Assembly: GCA_037893245.1 (NCBI GenBank)
Contig: JBAIAA010000523.1
Location: 124,001-188,000, forward strand
Source of the DNA: Crossaster papposus
Lineage: Eukaryota; Echinodermata; Asteroidea; Velatida; Solasteridae
Reading direction: 5' to 3'
Length of the DNA stretch: 64,000 nucleotides
Both the position numbers and the translations under genes were made by a program. Numbering within the stretch: the first letter of the stretch is position 1; every line of letters starts with the position of its first letter. This document shows, piece by piece, positions 21,321 to 33,117 of the stretch. Below the pieces are notes generated by a model. It had not been told where the DNA came from. It searched no databases and was given only the letters and a program-made list of their open reading frames with translations.

Positions 21321-21711
21321 TGGGGTATTGAGATGTATGTTTCGGACTTGGGGCTTCCAATTCTGAGTATTTTGGATGCAATTTGGGGTCCGAAAGTGGC
21401 AGTATTTTGTGGAGGGGTCCTTTTTCAAAACGGCTACTTTGCCAGTTTGTTAAGCCGCACTTGTCAGTTCTTAGGGCCAATTATAGGGCCGGGGTGGTCG
21501 ATCTTCTTTGTGGAAGAATTACTTCAACGTAAAAAAGTCATCTATCAAGTTACAACAAATTGAGAAAAAAATGAAAGATGACTTTTCGGACATCATTTTC
21601 TGTGAAACCTGGACACCCGTGAGAGTTATAACTATTTTAAGAAGATTTCGAAATTTACTTCGTGTTTTTGTTGCACCATACAACGGCCCCATGACCCCAT
21701 TACGGCGCCCC
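21321..21711. other. No gene recognised
   Basis: Non-coding spacer before the 4.7-kb palindrome. Confidence 0.45.
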
Positions 21712-21738
21712 TAGTCTTTGTCAAGACCAAGCTAGCCC

Positions 21739-21907
21739 GTTCATTTGTTCCGCGGCGCGCCGTCAGTATTATCTGGGCTTATTGAGGGCGCCCTTAATTA
21801 TCGCCAGATTCCTGGACTTGGAAGAAAAGTCCAGGAATCTGGCGATAATTAAGGGCGCCCTCAATAAGCCCAGATAATAAGGACGGCGCGCCGCGGAACA
21901 AATGAAC
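21739..21907. mobile_element. Near-perfect foldback hairpin inserted in the left arm
   Basis: GTTCATTTGTTCCGCGGCGC at the left is mirrored at the right, with about 78-nt arms meeting at GGACTT-ggaagaa-AAGTCC. The matching place in the right arm reads uninterrupted from CTAGCCCGTT to TAGTCCGGGAG (complemented), so this is a later insertion in one arm only. It contains a GGCGCGCC (AscI-type) word in both arms. Confidence 0.85.
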
Positions 21908-23114
21908 TAGTCCGGGAGCCCAGCCGGGTTTAATCATAATTTTGAGTGCAAAAGGTTTGAAGCGTGGGATATGTACGGGTGACTGGGACAACTGCAAAAT
22001 GGGTTTTCTTAAGTTTGGCGAGTGGTGCGTTGGGAGGGGGGAGCCCCTAACAGACCCCCAAAAATTCGATTTAATCATAATCTTGAGTGCAAACATAATT
22101 TCTTCATAAGTCAAAAGTTTGTCGTGTACTGAATAGGGTTTGTATACTTAAGAAAAATATAATTGGTGCTAAGTACATTTAAGAAGGTCTTTAATTAGTG
22201 CTAATTACACGTTTGATCATAATTTTGAGTGCAAGGATAAAACAAGTGTCAATGTGTAGCTGACACCTTGCTGGAGCAAAATTCGCCACTTAAGAAAGTT
22301 TCAAGTGGTGCCATCCCTAATTAAGAAAGGGCCAAAGGTCATCATAAGTCATTAAACACGAATAATTATAACGTTGAGTGCAACTTGCATTTATGTGTAT
22401 ATCAACAGATTATCGTAGACCGATCACTGATCACAAGCTTATAAGAACATGATATATAATGCAAAGTCTAATTAAGAAGGTATGTAATTAGTGCTAATTA
22501 CACGTTTAATGTGTAAAGGTTCAAGTGGTGCAATCCCTAATTAAGAAAGGGTCAAAGGGCATTAAAACTAAAAGTCAATAAACACCGATAATTATAATGT
22601 TGAGTGCAACTTGCATTTCTATGTGGATCAACCGCTTATTATGGACCAATCACTGATTACACGGCGCAATGTCCGATCAAAATGTCCGAATAATAAATGA
22701 TTATAATAATAATTGAAATCATAAAACGAGCGTCAAAGACCCATGTACTTTACCAAACGCAGGAATAAAACCCACCACATAAGGAATACCACAAACAGTC
22801 ATGAAGTTGATTGCAATTGCCTGTACCCTCTCAAACACGAATGGGTGTAAATATGAAATACGTTAAAATTAGGGAATATGAGATCACCGGAGCTTATAAT
22901 TTTAGGAACTTAACTTCTTAGTAGTTTTTAAGCTCAAACAAGGTTTGCATTAAAGTAGACAACAGTCAATATTGAGAACTTTATTGTAATGATATCATTA
23001 ACATTGGGTGATAAGCTGCTTTGGAGTACGAAGTTACGTTACGTTGTGCCTTAGTACAGTGGCTCGATAGCGAAATTCCTAAATTTATGCAGCAGCGCGA
23101 TCGTGTAAACAAAA

Positions 23115-23396
23115 TTGCAAAGCGCACAGGCTCACAAATCCATTGGGATTAATACAAAGACCTGTGGCACAATGTTAACTAATGCAATCCGCAGTAAAAA
23201 GAGTGAACACTCGCACATCCGCCTTAGAAGAAATCAAAAGCAATTCACCTATGATGTGGAAAACTCTGCAGGAGGTACTCACTCCCTAATGAGCAGACAA
23301 CTGAACTGTAACACATTAAATAAACACGTTTTAACAATCGGCAAGCGTACTGCTGGTAATTACCCTTTGCGTGAACTTGAAATAGATGACAATACT
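23115..23396 (+). pseudogene. Inverted copy of LINE N-terminal region in the left arm
   Basis: Plus-strand frames give RDRVNKIAKRTGS-like and NAIRSKKSEHSHIRLRRNQK residues, matching the minus-strand copy at 24681-24457. This is the region between endonuclease and RT of a LINE (SEIPKFMQQRDRVNKIAKRT pattern), so the palindrome arms include LINE sequence. Confidence 0.7.
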
Positions 23397-23529
23397 ACCT
23401 TTAAGTCAACATTGGATATTTTCTGCCTTGTACCAATAAGCATACATTTAGTTTTGGTGGCGTTTAATGCTATAGATTGTTTCTTACGTACCAGTTGTGA
23501 AAACTATAACAGCTGTGTTTAGCTGCTTT

Positions 23530-24790
23530 CTATTATATTAATGTTTGAGGAGCCACACGTTAATGTGGAGTCATCAGCTTACATAAATAAGTTGCAGTTT
23601 GGGGCAATACAAAATGGAAGATCACTAGTATAAACAATGAATAAAAGTGGACCTAGTATCGACCCCTGCGGAAAACCAGTGTTTACGGACAGGAAATTTG
23701 ATATTTACAGACTGACTACGATCACTTAGGTATGACTTTAATAAACCATGATTACAGAAGATGACATGTTCATCTTTTCTAGTTTCTCTAGTAAGATGCC
23801 ATGATTAACACAATCAAATACTTTACTGAGATCTATAAACACACTGCCTGTGCCTGTAATTTCTCTATTCTCCATGGCCTCAAAACACTTGTTTCTTAAG
23901 TCGTGTAGGGTGCTTTCAGTTGAGTGCAGGGGTCTAAATCCTGACTGGCAACTAGGAATCAGATTGTTTTCATCAAGGTATCTATATACCGATGTGTGCA
24001 CCTATCTTTCAAAAATCTTAGAGATGATTAGCAGTATAGAAATAGGCCGATAGTTACCTGTACTACATTTACATTCTCCCTTGTTAATTGGTGTTACATG
24101 ATACTAATGCATGTTTAAAAATTTTAGGGTATCGCTCACATCTTATAGACATGTTAAAAATACAAGTTAAATATTTAATGATATAAGGTGAAGCAATTTT
24201 GATCATTTTAACACTTCATCCAGACCTGTTGCTTTCCCAACCGACATACCGATAGATGATATTTGCTTTTGAACAAACTCTTCTGTAACATTAGGTACGG
24301 TACTATGCATTCTTTATCAAGGGAATAATTGATAGAGGCGTCAGTATTGTCATCTATTTCAAGTTCACACAAAGGGTAATTACCAGCAGTACGCTTGCCG
24401 ATTGTTAAAAAGTGTTTATTTAATGTATCAGCAATGTCGGCGGAATCGTTAATATTTCACCCTTTGGGGAAGTAATCAAATTTAGTACAGTTCAGTTGTC
24501 TGCTCATTAGGGAGTGAGTACCTCCTGCAGAGTTGTCCACATCATAAGTGAATTGCTTTTGATTTCTTCTAAGGCGGATGTGCGAGTGTTCACTCTTTTT
24601 GCTGCGGATTGCATTAGTTAACATTGTGCCGCAGGTCTTTGTATGAATCCCAATGGATTTGTGAGCCTGTGCGCTTTGCAATTTTGTTTACACGATCGCG
24701 CTGTTGCATAAATTTAGGAATTTCGCTATCGAGCCACTGTACTAAGGCACAACGTAACGTAACTTCGTACTCCAAAGCAGCTCATCACCC
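23530..24790 (-). pseudogene. LINE fragment at the palindrome centre (RT, minus strand)
   Basis: From 24790 leftwards: linker residues (QRDRVNKIAKRTGSQ, IRSKKSEHSHIRLRRNQK), then RT with YLDENNLIPSCQSGFRPLHS, VFIDLSKVFDCVNHGILLEK (24001-23738), and after frameshifts GSILGPLLFIVY and an ADDST block near 23600. It is broken by stops, so inactive. Its 5' part lies in the right arm and the RT part in the unpaired centre. Confidence 0.8.
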
Positions 24791-25379
24791 AATGTTAATG
24801 ATATCATTAGTACAATAAAGTTCTCAATATTGACTGTTGTCTACTTTAATGCAAACCTTGTTTGAGCTCAAAAACTACTAAAAGGTTATGTTCCTATAAT
24901 TATAAACTCCGGTGATCTCATATTCCCTAATTTTAACGTATTTCATATTTACACCCATTCGTGTTTGAGAGGGTACAGGCAATTGCAATCAACTTCATGA
25001 CTGTTTGTAATATTTCTTATGTGGTGGGTTTTATTCCTGCGTTTGGTAAAGTACATGTACACGTTGACGCTCGTTTTATGATTTCAATTATCATTCTAAT
25101 AATTTATTAATCGGACATTTTGATCGGACATTGCGCCGTGTAATCAGTGATTGGTCCATAATAAACGGTTGATCCACATAGAAATACAAGTTGCACTCAA
25201 CGTTATAAATACATGTATTAGTGTTTATTGACTTTTAGTTTTAATGACCTTTGACCCTTTCTTAATTAGGGATGGCACCACTTGAAACTTCAATCTTAAG
25301 CGGCGGATTTTGCTCCATGCAGCAAGGTGTCAGCTACACATTAAACGTGTAATTAGCCCTAATTACAGACCTTCTTAAC

Positions 25380-25970
25380 TTGCATTATATATCATGTTCT
25401 TATAAGCTTGTGATCAGTGATCGGTCTACGATAATCTGTTGGTATACACATAAATGCAAGTTGCACTCAACGTTATAATTATTAGTGTTTAATGTCTTAT
25501 GATGACCTTTGGCCCTTTCTTAATTAGGGATTGCACCACTTGAAACTTTACACATTAAACGTGTAATTAGCACTAATTACATACCTTCTTAATTAGACTT
25601 TGCATTATATATCATGTTCTTATAAGCTTGTGATCAGTGATCGGTCTACGATAATCTGTTGATATACACATAAATGCAAGTTGCACTCAACGTTATAATT
25701 ATTAGTGTTTAATGTCTTATGGTGACCTTTGGCCCTTTCTTAATTAGGGATTGCACCACTTGAAACTTTACACATTAAACGTGTAATTAGCACTAATTAC
25801 ATACCTTCTTAATTAGACTTTGCATTATATATCATGTTCTTATAAGCTTGTGATCAGTGATCGGTCTACGATAATCTGTTGATATACACATAAATGCAAG
25901 TTGCACTCAACGTTATAATTATTCGTGTTTAATGACTTATGATGACCTTTGGCCCTTTCTTAATTAGGGA
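25380..25970. repeat. 220-bp tandem repeat in the right arm
   Basis: TGATCAGTGATCGGTCTACG begins at 25411, 25631 and 25851, an exact 220-bp period. Units include a TTAATTAGGGATTGCACCAC block and TTGCACTCAACGTTATAA. The left arm has the unit once (22421-22640 region) plus diverged relatives. Confidence 0.9.
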
Positions 25971-26397
25971 TGGCACCACTTTCTTAAGTGGCGAATTTTA
26001 CTCCAGCAAGGTGTCAGCTACACATTGACACTTGTTTTATCCTTGCACTCAAAATTATAATCAAACGTGTAATTAGCACTAATTAAAGACCTTCTTAAAT
26101 GTACTTAGCACCAATTATATTTTTCTTAAGTATACAAATCCTATTCAGTACACGATAAACTTTCGACTTATGAAGAAATTATGTTTGCACTCAAGATTAT
26201 GATTAAATCGAATTTTTGGGGGTCTGTTAGGGGCTCCCCCTCCCAACGCACCACTCGCCAAACTTAAGAAAACCCATTTTGCAGTTGTCCCAGTCACCCC
26301 TAGATATCCCACGCTTCAAACCTTTTGCACTCAAAATTATGATTAAACCCGGCTGGGCTCCCGGACTAAACGGGCTAGCTTGGTCTTGACCAAGACC

Positions 26398-29300
26398 ATT
26401 AGCCTCTGTCATGACCTTTCTAAAAGGTCAACGCGCGGAACATTGTCAAGATGACGGCGCTTAACAACAGCAACACGTGTGTCGTCAATGTCAGAACTTA
26501 ATGGCTTACGGCGAAGCTCTAAAGGCTGTAGCTATTTCGGAAGAATAAACCGTAGGCATAAGGCTAATGTCATCCCAAACCGTAAAATTACGAAAGAGAA
26601 AGAAACAGCGACTGAAAAAATGGTCAGTTGGTGAAGTGTGCTGCGCTATACGTACATGCGTATTCGCTATAGTCAACTTCGACGTTGTACCGCATTGTTT
26701 ATAAACAGTTAATGTTGGGCCGACTTTCCTCATGCAATGTTGCCAAACTTATTTGTTGACAAACTGCAAATTCATTGTACCTTTACCATGTTAATGTTAT
26801 TAATGCTTGCTATTTACCCTCTGTTAACAATTTAGGTGTAAACTTAATCCGAACAAACCCCAAAACGGTGGCGTCCAGAAATTTGGCACACAATCGACCG
26901 TGTTCCTTAAGTTGTGGCGCAATGGAATAATTCTTGGAAAATCCAAGTTTAATATTTACGAACTTCTTTTAATATTAAATGTAATTTATGACCCATGTAA
27001 GGTTTCAGTCAATAAAAGGGTGAAAGATACTAGATTTCACAGGCGTCTACATTTAATGTGACAGTATTTAAAACTGGTTGGTTTTTAAATTAACATTGCA
27101 GGATCAGGAATGTTGAGGTTTAACGTCCATTTAGTAATTATGTGAACAAAGTGCTTGTCCGTATTAAAATCCCCAAATTTATATTTGATGTAAAAAATAT
27201 TTAAAAAATGCAAAAAGAATATTGCTTGTATGAATTCGCCCTAAAATTTGTTTACTGTATGGCATTCAAATATATGGCATTCAAATAAAGCTTCAGTTCA
27301 GTTTAAATATTGGGCCTAACCGGTTTTCTAAGGAGCATAAATACACGGCGGGTCTTTTCAAGTGCAGGAAAGCAAATCTAGTTTTATGATTGGCCATTTT
27401 TTATTAAGTATTTCCCCGCAATTCACTAACTATCTGTTGTCTTTCATCCATGGTATAGCTAATTACGTTAGTCTAATACGCGAGAGCTCGGAAGCCATAT
27501 TGACAAATTTCCGCAAAACGCCCTCTTCGGTTGATTTTCGTCATTTCATGACAGAGGCTAATGTGCAGAGCGCGCACTATCTAGCCCTAGACCCTTGTGT
27601 TATTTCGGCGCCCACCACGCGCGCAGATTCGTTAACGCTGTCTCTTTTTCAAATCCCGGCTTCGTGTGCGTTCTGGTCTCACGCATGCGTAGTTTACAAA
27701 ATGCGGCTGGATCCATGTTCGCACTGGAGCCGACGTTTGACAAACGTACATGATTTTGGATTCCCTAAGGGTCTAGCACTAGTTGGCAAGCAATTGTTAA
27801 CTTTAACCTTAGTTTTCGACGATTCTCCCTCGCTTTTCCGAGGGATCCAATCAGCGACCGAGTTTGAGCCTCATCATGAATTATTCATTATACACAAATA
27901 CAAGACAGTGTACATGTAATGTACATCGTACATGTACAGTGTATGTGATGGCGACTGTATGCACGTATAGTATGCATTGCGCCAGGGGGGGGGCGGAGGG
28001 GGGGCCCTTCGAGACTGTGATTGCGCAACGCTGACGTACCGTCCATTCTCAAAATAGGGGGAAACAATTTTCTCACGCGAAAAATAAAGAGTTTTTGGCA
28101 TCCAATCTTAACATCTTGTCTTTTGTAGTTGTAAAAGGTTGTTATTTACCTTAATGTTTATCATCCAATGACAACAATTGTATTGAAAATGAAAAAAGCA
28201 GTCGAAAAAATTAAGCGTTGACGTACCGTTGATGCGCGTGGAGATTGTGCACAAATACTCAAACGACGTTAACAAATACCTCCCCTAAAAAGGGCAATAA
28301 TAATCGATAAATTGTGAAAAATCGTGCTTTGACCCCACTCATTTTTTTCCATGGATACGTTAAAAAAGGATGTAGCAGTGATATACTGAATTTTTAAAAA
28401 AATCTGCCTGTGACCCCCTTGCGTTTTATCGTGTTGTTTTCGAACGAAAATGGCCGAAAATGACATCGCCCCAAAACAAATTCGTGTAGATCGTGCATGT
28501 GTTTCTGGCTTTGCGGACGTTGCATGAATCACTGAATTCGGAGAGCGATACACGGAGCAAATTTGTACGTGTTCCAATGGTACGCCGCGCGAGAGCGATC
28601 TATACGTATTTACTGTGTGAGCTGTGCAGCTCTCGAGCGTGGAAGAATGAATGAGATACATTTCAACGTTGGTGGCGCACTTTGTTGGGCCCCCCCTCCG
28701 CCCCCCCCTGCATTGCGCGAAATGTGTGGCCGATCATCCGGGGCAGTGCTACTAGTGCAAGCTAGCTGCAGCCGCCAACCGACGCGGCCTGGCCGCATTG
28801 TACTACCCGTACCGATCTTGTCGAGTCCCGCTGCAGCATCGCTTCAGGAGTTAGTAATGTGGTGCCGCGGAGAAGGGACTTTTTTTTTATTCCAGTGTAT
28901 GGAACCATAGAGAAAGGAACAGATCGAACGTACGTCATTTTGGCTACGTTTCCCTGAAATCAAAGGAATTAAACATTATCATTTCGTGGTTTCACTCATT
29001 ACAAATTTAAACACCAAAGACAAATACTTCTGCACCCGCAGTCACAAATAAACGCCGGGGCAGCCATAATTTGCTGTGTCGCCTGTACATTGTACATGTA
29101 CATGTACATGTGTACACAGGTCAATCGCGGCGAGTCTGGACATGTTTTGCGCGACACAATAACCCTCAGGTCTGCACGTATTTGCTTAACTGTCCATCAT
29201 TATCAGGTGATATGAATACTGCATATATTACAATAGTCTGACCACGCCCACAATGTGCCAACTTGTCCAAGACCTTCAACAGGGTCCAGTTCACGGGTGG

Positions 29301-29413
29301 CGGTTCGTCGTGAAATAGCGCCCTCTATAACATCGGTGGTTTGTGTCAGTGATCGCGAAATAAACAACACGAAGGTCTTGGAACCAAGACTAGGCTGCGC
29401 GCTGACTATCTCT
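26398..29413. other. No gene recognised; G/C homopolymer runs
   Basis: Mixed composition. A 185-codon open frame at 27362-27919 has no recognisable domain, and its first ATG is at 27389. GC-rich patches with G- or C-runs occur at 27985-28010 and 28690-28710, and a CpG-richer block at 28560-28870. A TACATGTACATG microsatellite lies at 29090-29116. I see no supported exon. Confidence 0.45.
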
Positions 29414-29897
29414 GGGTGCACTGTCCTAATTGAAGGGAGAATTTCTCCGCGGTCTTATTAGCATGAAATGTGCCCCCACAGTTTCTTTTGAAAAAGGAGT
29501 CCGTTTGGTAAAAGAAATGGTGGGATTGTGTAAATTTAGCATGGGATCAACTCCCTGGTTTCTGAGCTTCAATCTGAAGGCAGACTTGACAAAATTACGG
29601 TTGAAAAATGGGTCCTAATTGCCCTAGAACGTGGAGGGATGCCATTTGTAAAATGGCTGCGTGCAGGCTGGGAAAGTATCACTTTTCGGGAGGTGAGTTT
29701 CTTTTGGTGTGAATATTAAAAAATGTAATTGGCTAACCCACCCAAAATTGAAAAGAAATGGAAAGATAAAGGCCAAGACACAATAATCTGATTGTTGTTT
29801 GATAAACCCCAGTGATGTTGGTTTGCATGAAACTTGGCCCTAAACTTTGTTTATTTTACACTGTTTTCAATGGGACTTGAATTAGGACAGTGCACCC
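29414..29897. mobile_element. MITE with 18-bp perfect terminal inverted repeats
   Basis: GGGTGCACTGTCCTAATT at 29414-29431 is exactly inverted at 29880-29897. The 484-bp interior has no supported gene. No target-site duplication is clear. Confidence 0.7.
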
Positions 29898-29914
29898 GGC
29901 CCTCTGACCAAGAC

Positions 29915-29938
29915 CAGAGCCGTAGATCTACGGCTCTG
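29915..29938. repeat. 24-bp perfect palindrome centred on AGATCT
   Basis: CAGAGCCGTAGA is followed by its exact reverse complement, flanked by direct GACCAAGAC copies. It abuts the right end of the MITE at 29414-29897. It could be a regulatory dyad or a transposon footprint. Confidence 0.75.
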
Positions 29939-30007
29939 ACCAAGACTCGACTACGGCGCCCCCTGTTGGTTGTGGCGGCATGGGAAATTATTTTTAGCCT
30001 TAAGTGG

Positions 30008-30041
30008 CACGTGATGCACGTGATGCGCCACGTGTCACGTG
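30008..30041. promoter_or_regulatory. Cluster of four CACGTG E-boxes
   Basis: CACGTG occurs at 30008, 30017, 30029 and 30036. The last sits in GTCACGTGAT, one base from the CLEAR motif GTCACGTGAC bound by TFEB/TFE-type bHLH-ZIP factors. The site is 3.3 kb upstream of the legumain start and 0.27 kb beyond the SGNH stop. A regulatory role is inference. Confidence 0.55.
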
Positions 30042-30303
30042 ATCATGACTGAGTGAAATGTGTTGTCTTTTTGGTTTCTGAAACTATATCTAGTATAATC
30101 TAGTGCGCGCGCTACGCGGAGCTGACACGATCAAGGATTTCACCGAAGACTACCCTGCTGAAAAAAAGTAAGCGAAGTGTTTTCACTTTCAGGTGTTTTG
30201 TGTGTCCAAACTTTTGTTCGAACAAAAATATTTGCAATCTTTTTATTTTGATTGCCCGAAAACATGATGTAGTCTTAGTCCGAGTATTACTCGGACCCAA
30301 AAA

Positions 30304-32164
30304 TCAGCGGTTCAAACATGCCGGTATGACTCTTACCAGTAGCGATGTGACCTTGTCTTGGATGACCTTTGACAACCTCTTGTTGCCTTCATGACTCAGA
30401 TGAAGTCCATCAAAGGCAAACAAAGAGATAGACTGAAAGTCCTCTTCAAGATTAATAAATGTGCAACCGTATTTCTTGCACAGCTTTGCAAGGTGTACAT
30501 TCAAGGTGGAAGCCCTGTCATTTACATGTAGGTCATCAAAGTCCATGCGGGGCAAAACTCCATCCAACACAATTTTTGCAACTGGAAATGTTTCCTTCGC
30601 TAAACGAAGCAATTTTTCAAAGTTCTTCAAATCTCTGTGAAGAAAACTGTCACACAAATCGTTGGTGCCAATGTGAAGAACCACAACACGTGGCTTCATT
30701 CCACTACCAGTGCGACTTTTGTGAAGTTCTTGCAGGGTCGCTATCATCCGGGGCACTGTACAACCCGGCTTTGTAAGCACATCGGCTCGAAACCACTCAC
30801 TGTCAAGATATTTTGGAAGATACCTCGTCAGTGAGTCCCCCAAGATGTTAACTCTGAAGAAGGGGAGGTCATCTTGACTGGTGGGCCTGTAGTGATGAAA
30901 ATCAAAAGCAAACAAAATAAAATTAAACAAATGGATTTTGTTCATCCATCATGTACAAGTATGTTTATGTTGTGCCAAGGTAATTGCAAACAAACAAAAA
31001 ATACAAAAAAATAAAACTTCCCTTTCAATAATTATTGTTTCTCCACTCTAACGTAGCATTTCAGCTTATCACCACTATGAGTTCCATATATGATTAAAAT
31101 AAATAATACAATATGCATTCCCACAACATGTATGTATGTACATTACATTAGACTCTTGGTAACTTTAAAAAAATAATGAAGGAACATTTCAAACTATGTA
31201 ACTTATGCACGCTTGATTTAATATTGTATAGCCACGCACTTCCAGTTCCATCATGTCCATGGTGCGGACAATGTCAACGGGGTAAAGTTTCAGGCTAAGA
31301 AAATACTAGACCATTTTAGACTGTGTCATGGTTACATGTAAAGGCCGGTTCATACTTAACGCGAAAGCGAATGCGATACGAATTTGACGTCACAAAACAT
31401 TTGCTGCGAACATTCGCCCAAGTTGAAATGTGTTCAACTTTTGCGATTTCGCATCGCGAAAACTCCCCCTGACGTCACAAAATCGCGTTCGCGTTTGCTT
31501 TTGCGCCGAGTATGAACCGGCCTTTACTTGTAAGACAATTGATTTATTTATGACGAGAGGCAGAGAGCTACAATAAGTGCATGATGTGTGGCAACTCACT
31601 TCGTGTTTACAACTAACAAGACACAAATATAGTACATTTTTCCATGCTTTTAATTTCTAGACATCTAAATTTTGTGAAATTAAGTCTGTTGAAAGTGTGG
31701 TCTAACCATCAGGTCTAACTAAGTAGGCCTACATCACACTAAAACCAAAATCAAAGTTTAAAAATGTTTTATCACGAAACTAGTTAAACATACGCTATGC
31801 CGAGTAAACGACGACTTTTTACATTGTAAGAAAATACATGCAAAACAACACGGCGTGACGTCACGCATACATGTATGGCCGATGCGTCGCTCAAAACACG
31901 AAATCTCGTAGTTTAGAAATGTAAAAATCGGATAAATGCTCCGACCACGTAGAAACTGTATTGGTACGGAACGATGGCAAAAACCTTGATGTCACTGAAT
32001 ATCATCACCGTTTAAATGTATATTTTCGGAAACAGTCAGGAGCACTTAAAATTCTGAGGCCTTACAACGATTGTATGAGAATTACAACACACTTTGAAGG
32101 CCCTTTTTGATAAAAAAAAACGGGTAAAAACTTATAATCGTATTCGATGCACTTACCAATCCAT
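30304..32164 (-). CDS. SGNH/GDSL-type hydrolase-like protein (2 coding exons, 196 aa)
   Basis: Exon 32164-32157 (ATGGATTG then GTAAGT) joins exon 30886-30304 (acceptor TTTTCATCACTACAG) to give MDWPTSQDDLPFFRVNILGD; 8+583 = 591 nt in frame. The core has SGNH block I (ILGDSLTRYLP, Ser near residue 21), block III (LHIGTNDL) and block V (DGLHLS), so Ser, Asn, Asp and His are present. SGNH enzymes are esterases, lipases or acyl-hydrolases; the substrate here is unknown. There is no signal peptide. The frame is open upstream of the ATG without another Met, so an earlier start is possible. A polyA signal (TTTATT, 30242-30247) follows the stop. Some retrotransposons carry SGNH domains, but the intron and polyA signal favour a host gene. 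Confidence 0.72.
31341..31524. mobile_element. MITE with AAGGCCGGTTCATACT ends and TA flanks
   Basis: The ends AAGGCCGGTTCATACT are inverted copies, each flanked by TA. The interior pairs further (TGACGTCACAAAA, AAGCGAA/TTCGC words). It lies in the SGNH intron. The AAGG...CCTT plus TA layout is the same as that of the 4.6-kb Harbinger-like element. Confidence 0.8.
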
Positions 32165-32699
32165 GTCGGCCCAGCAGTGACCTACCGGGTTTCCCACAGC
32201 TTTTGCAGGGCTACTAGTACTACTTGAACACTCGTTTTTGTTGCGAACTTTCAAAACGCGCGAGAGTTTTTTTTCCTGCAAACAAAACTTTGCTTGCGCC
32301 TCATTATAGCGTAGGCTGCGCGCTGACTGTACTAGTCAGAGTAACTTGGACCCAAAAATCACCTTTTTCAACATTTGGACATGGTCGGGTGATATTAGGG
32401 TCCAAGCAAGACCCGTTGGCATCGTTGTACGAAATGTCTGCACATCGATTTCCCATGACCTCCCACACTTTTCCCCAAAAATGTCACGGAAAACGGACAC
32501 TTATCCCCATTAGGCACTAAGGATCAATGAAGACACCAACACTATCGGTGTATAATATTCTTACCTTTCAAAAAAGTGAGAAAATCGGGCCTCAAAATGT
32601 GGAGCAATGTTCGCCGATTCAAATGCACGTAGCCATTGTTGAGCAACGTCAACGGCTGTTACCTGTTCCGTGCAATGTAACCATCCACTGCAGCACAGT

Positions 32700-32850
32700 G
32701 CACAAAACAGGTATATAAACGCAACGTTTTCCCCAGATTCAAAACGGATGACGCATAAACACAACACAAGCAAGGCCGGAAATGTCTGTCAGCAGCGAGC
32801 AAACCCGTCTCAAATCGAGTTTCGTAAACAAAAAGAACCCCACCTCAACA
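32700..32850. mobile_element. piggyBac-like MITE family, partial copy
   Basis: GTATATAAACGCAACG, CAAAACGGATGACGC, AAGGCCGGAAATGTCTGTCA and TCTCAAATCGAGTTTCGTAA match the interior of 42817-43050. Terminal repeats are absent. Confidence 0.7.
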
Positions 32851-33117
32851 AAACATATAGTCCCAATCGCATTGAGTTACGGTATAGTCTAAGGCTATAT
32901 TGGCCGATTCCCAAACTTTTTTTATTTACGTGTGCAACTGTTATTACATGTACATGTAGGCCTAGTTTGCAATTTTACTGGATGTGTTCTATAATCTCAC
33001 AGCTTTTGCTATCTGGATTAATGCTGTTTCTACTGTATTTTACCTTGCAATTGTTTTGAAATGTTGACATTCTGAAGTCGAACTGAACCGTACAGCTTTC
33101 AAATCAATGCCATTTAT

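Larger units (their letters stand above)
21712..26397. repeat. 4.7-kb palindrome (long inverted repeat) with LINE core
   Basis: The left arm, 21712-23396, is the reverse complement of the right arm, about 24343-26397, at roughly 90-95% identity by eye. The outer ends read GTCAAGACCAAGCTAGCCCG. The arms differ by a hairpin insertion on the left (21739-21907), extra 220-bp units on the right, and about 50 bases missing on the left near 23311. The 946-bp centre is unpaired and holds LINE RT sequence. No transposase is encoded. It could be a foldback-type element or an inverted genomic duplication. Confidence 0.88.

Noticed and set aside
23115-23522. 135-codon plus-strand frame as a gene
   Set aside because: It reads across the palindrome arm (LINE linker residues) into unique sequence; no start context or complete domain.
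25380-25970. Evenly spaced repeats as a possible CRISPR array
   Set aside because: Whole 220-bp units repeat without unique spacers, and the DNA is clearly eukaryotic.
27362-27919. Open frame of 185 codons
   Set aside because: No recognisable domain, no upstream ATG at its 5' end, ordinary flanks and no matching splice sites; chance cannot be excluded.
28563-28910. 115-codon frame in a CpG-richer block
   Set aside because: Composition-driven, with Pro runs from C-tracts; no motif or splice support.
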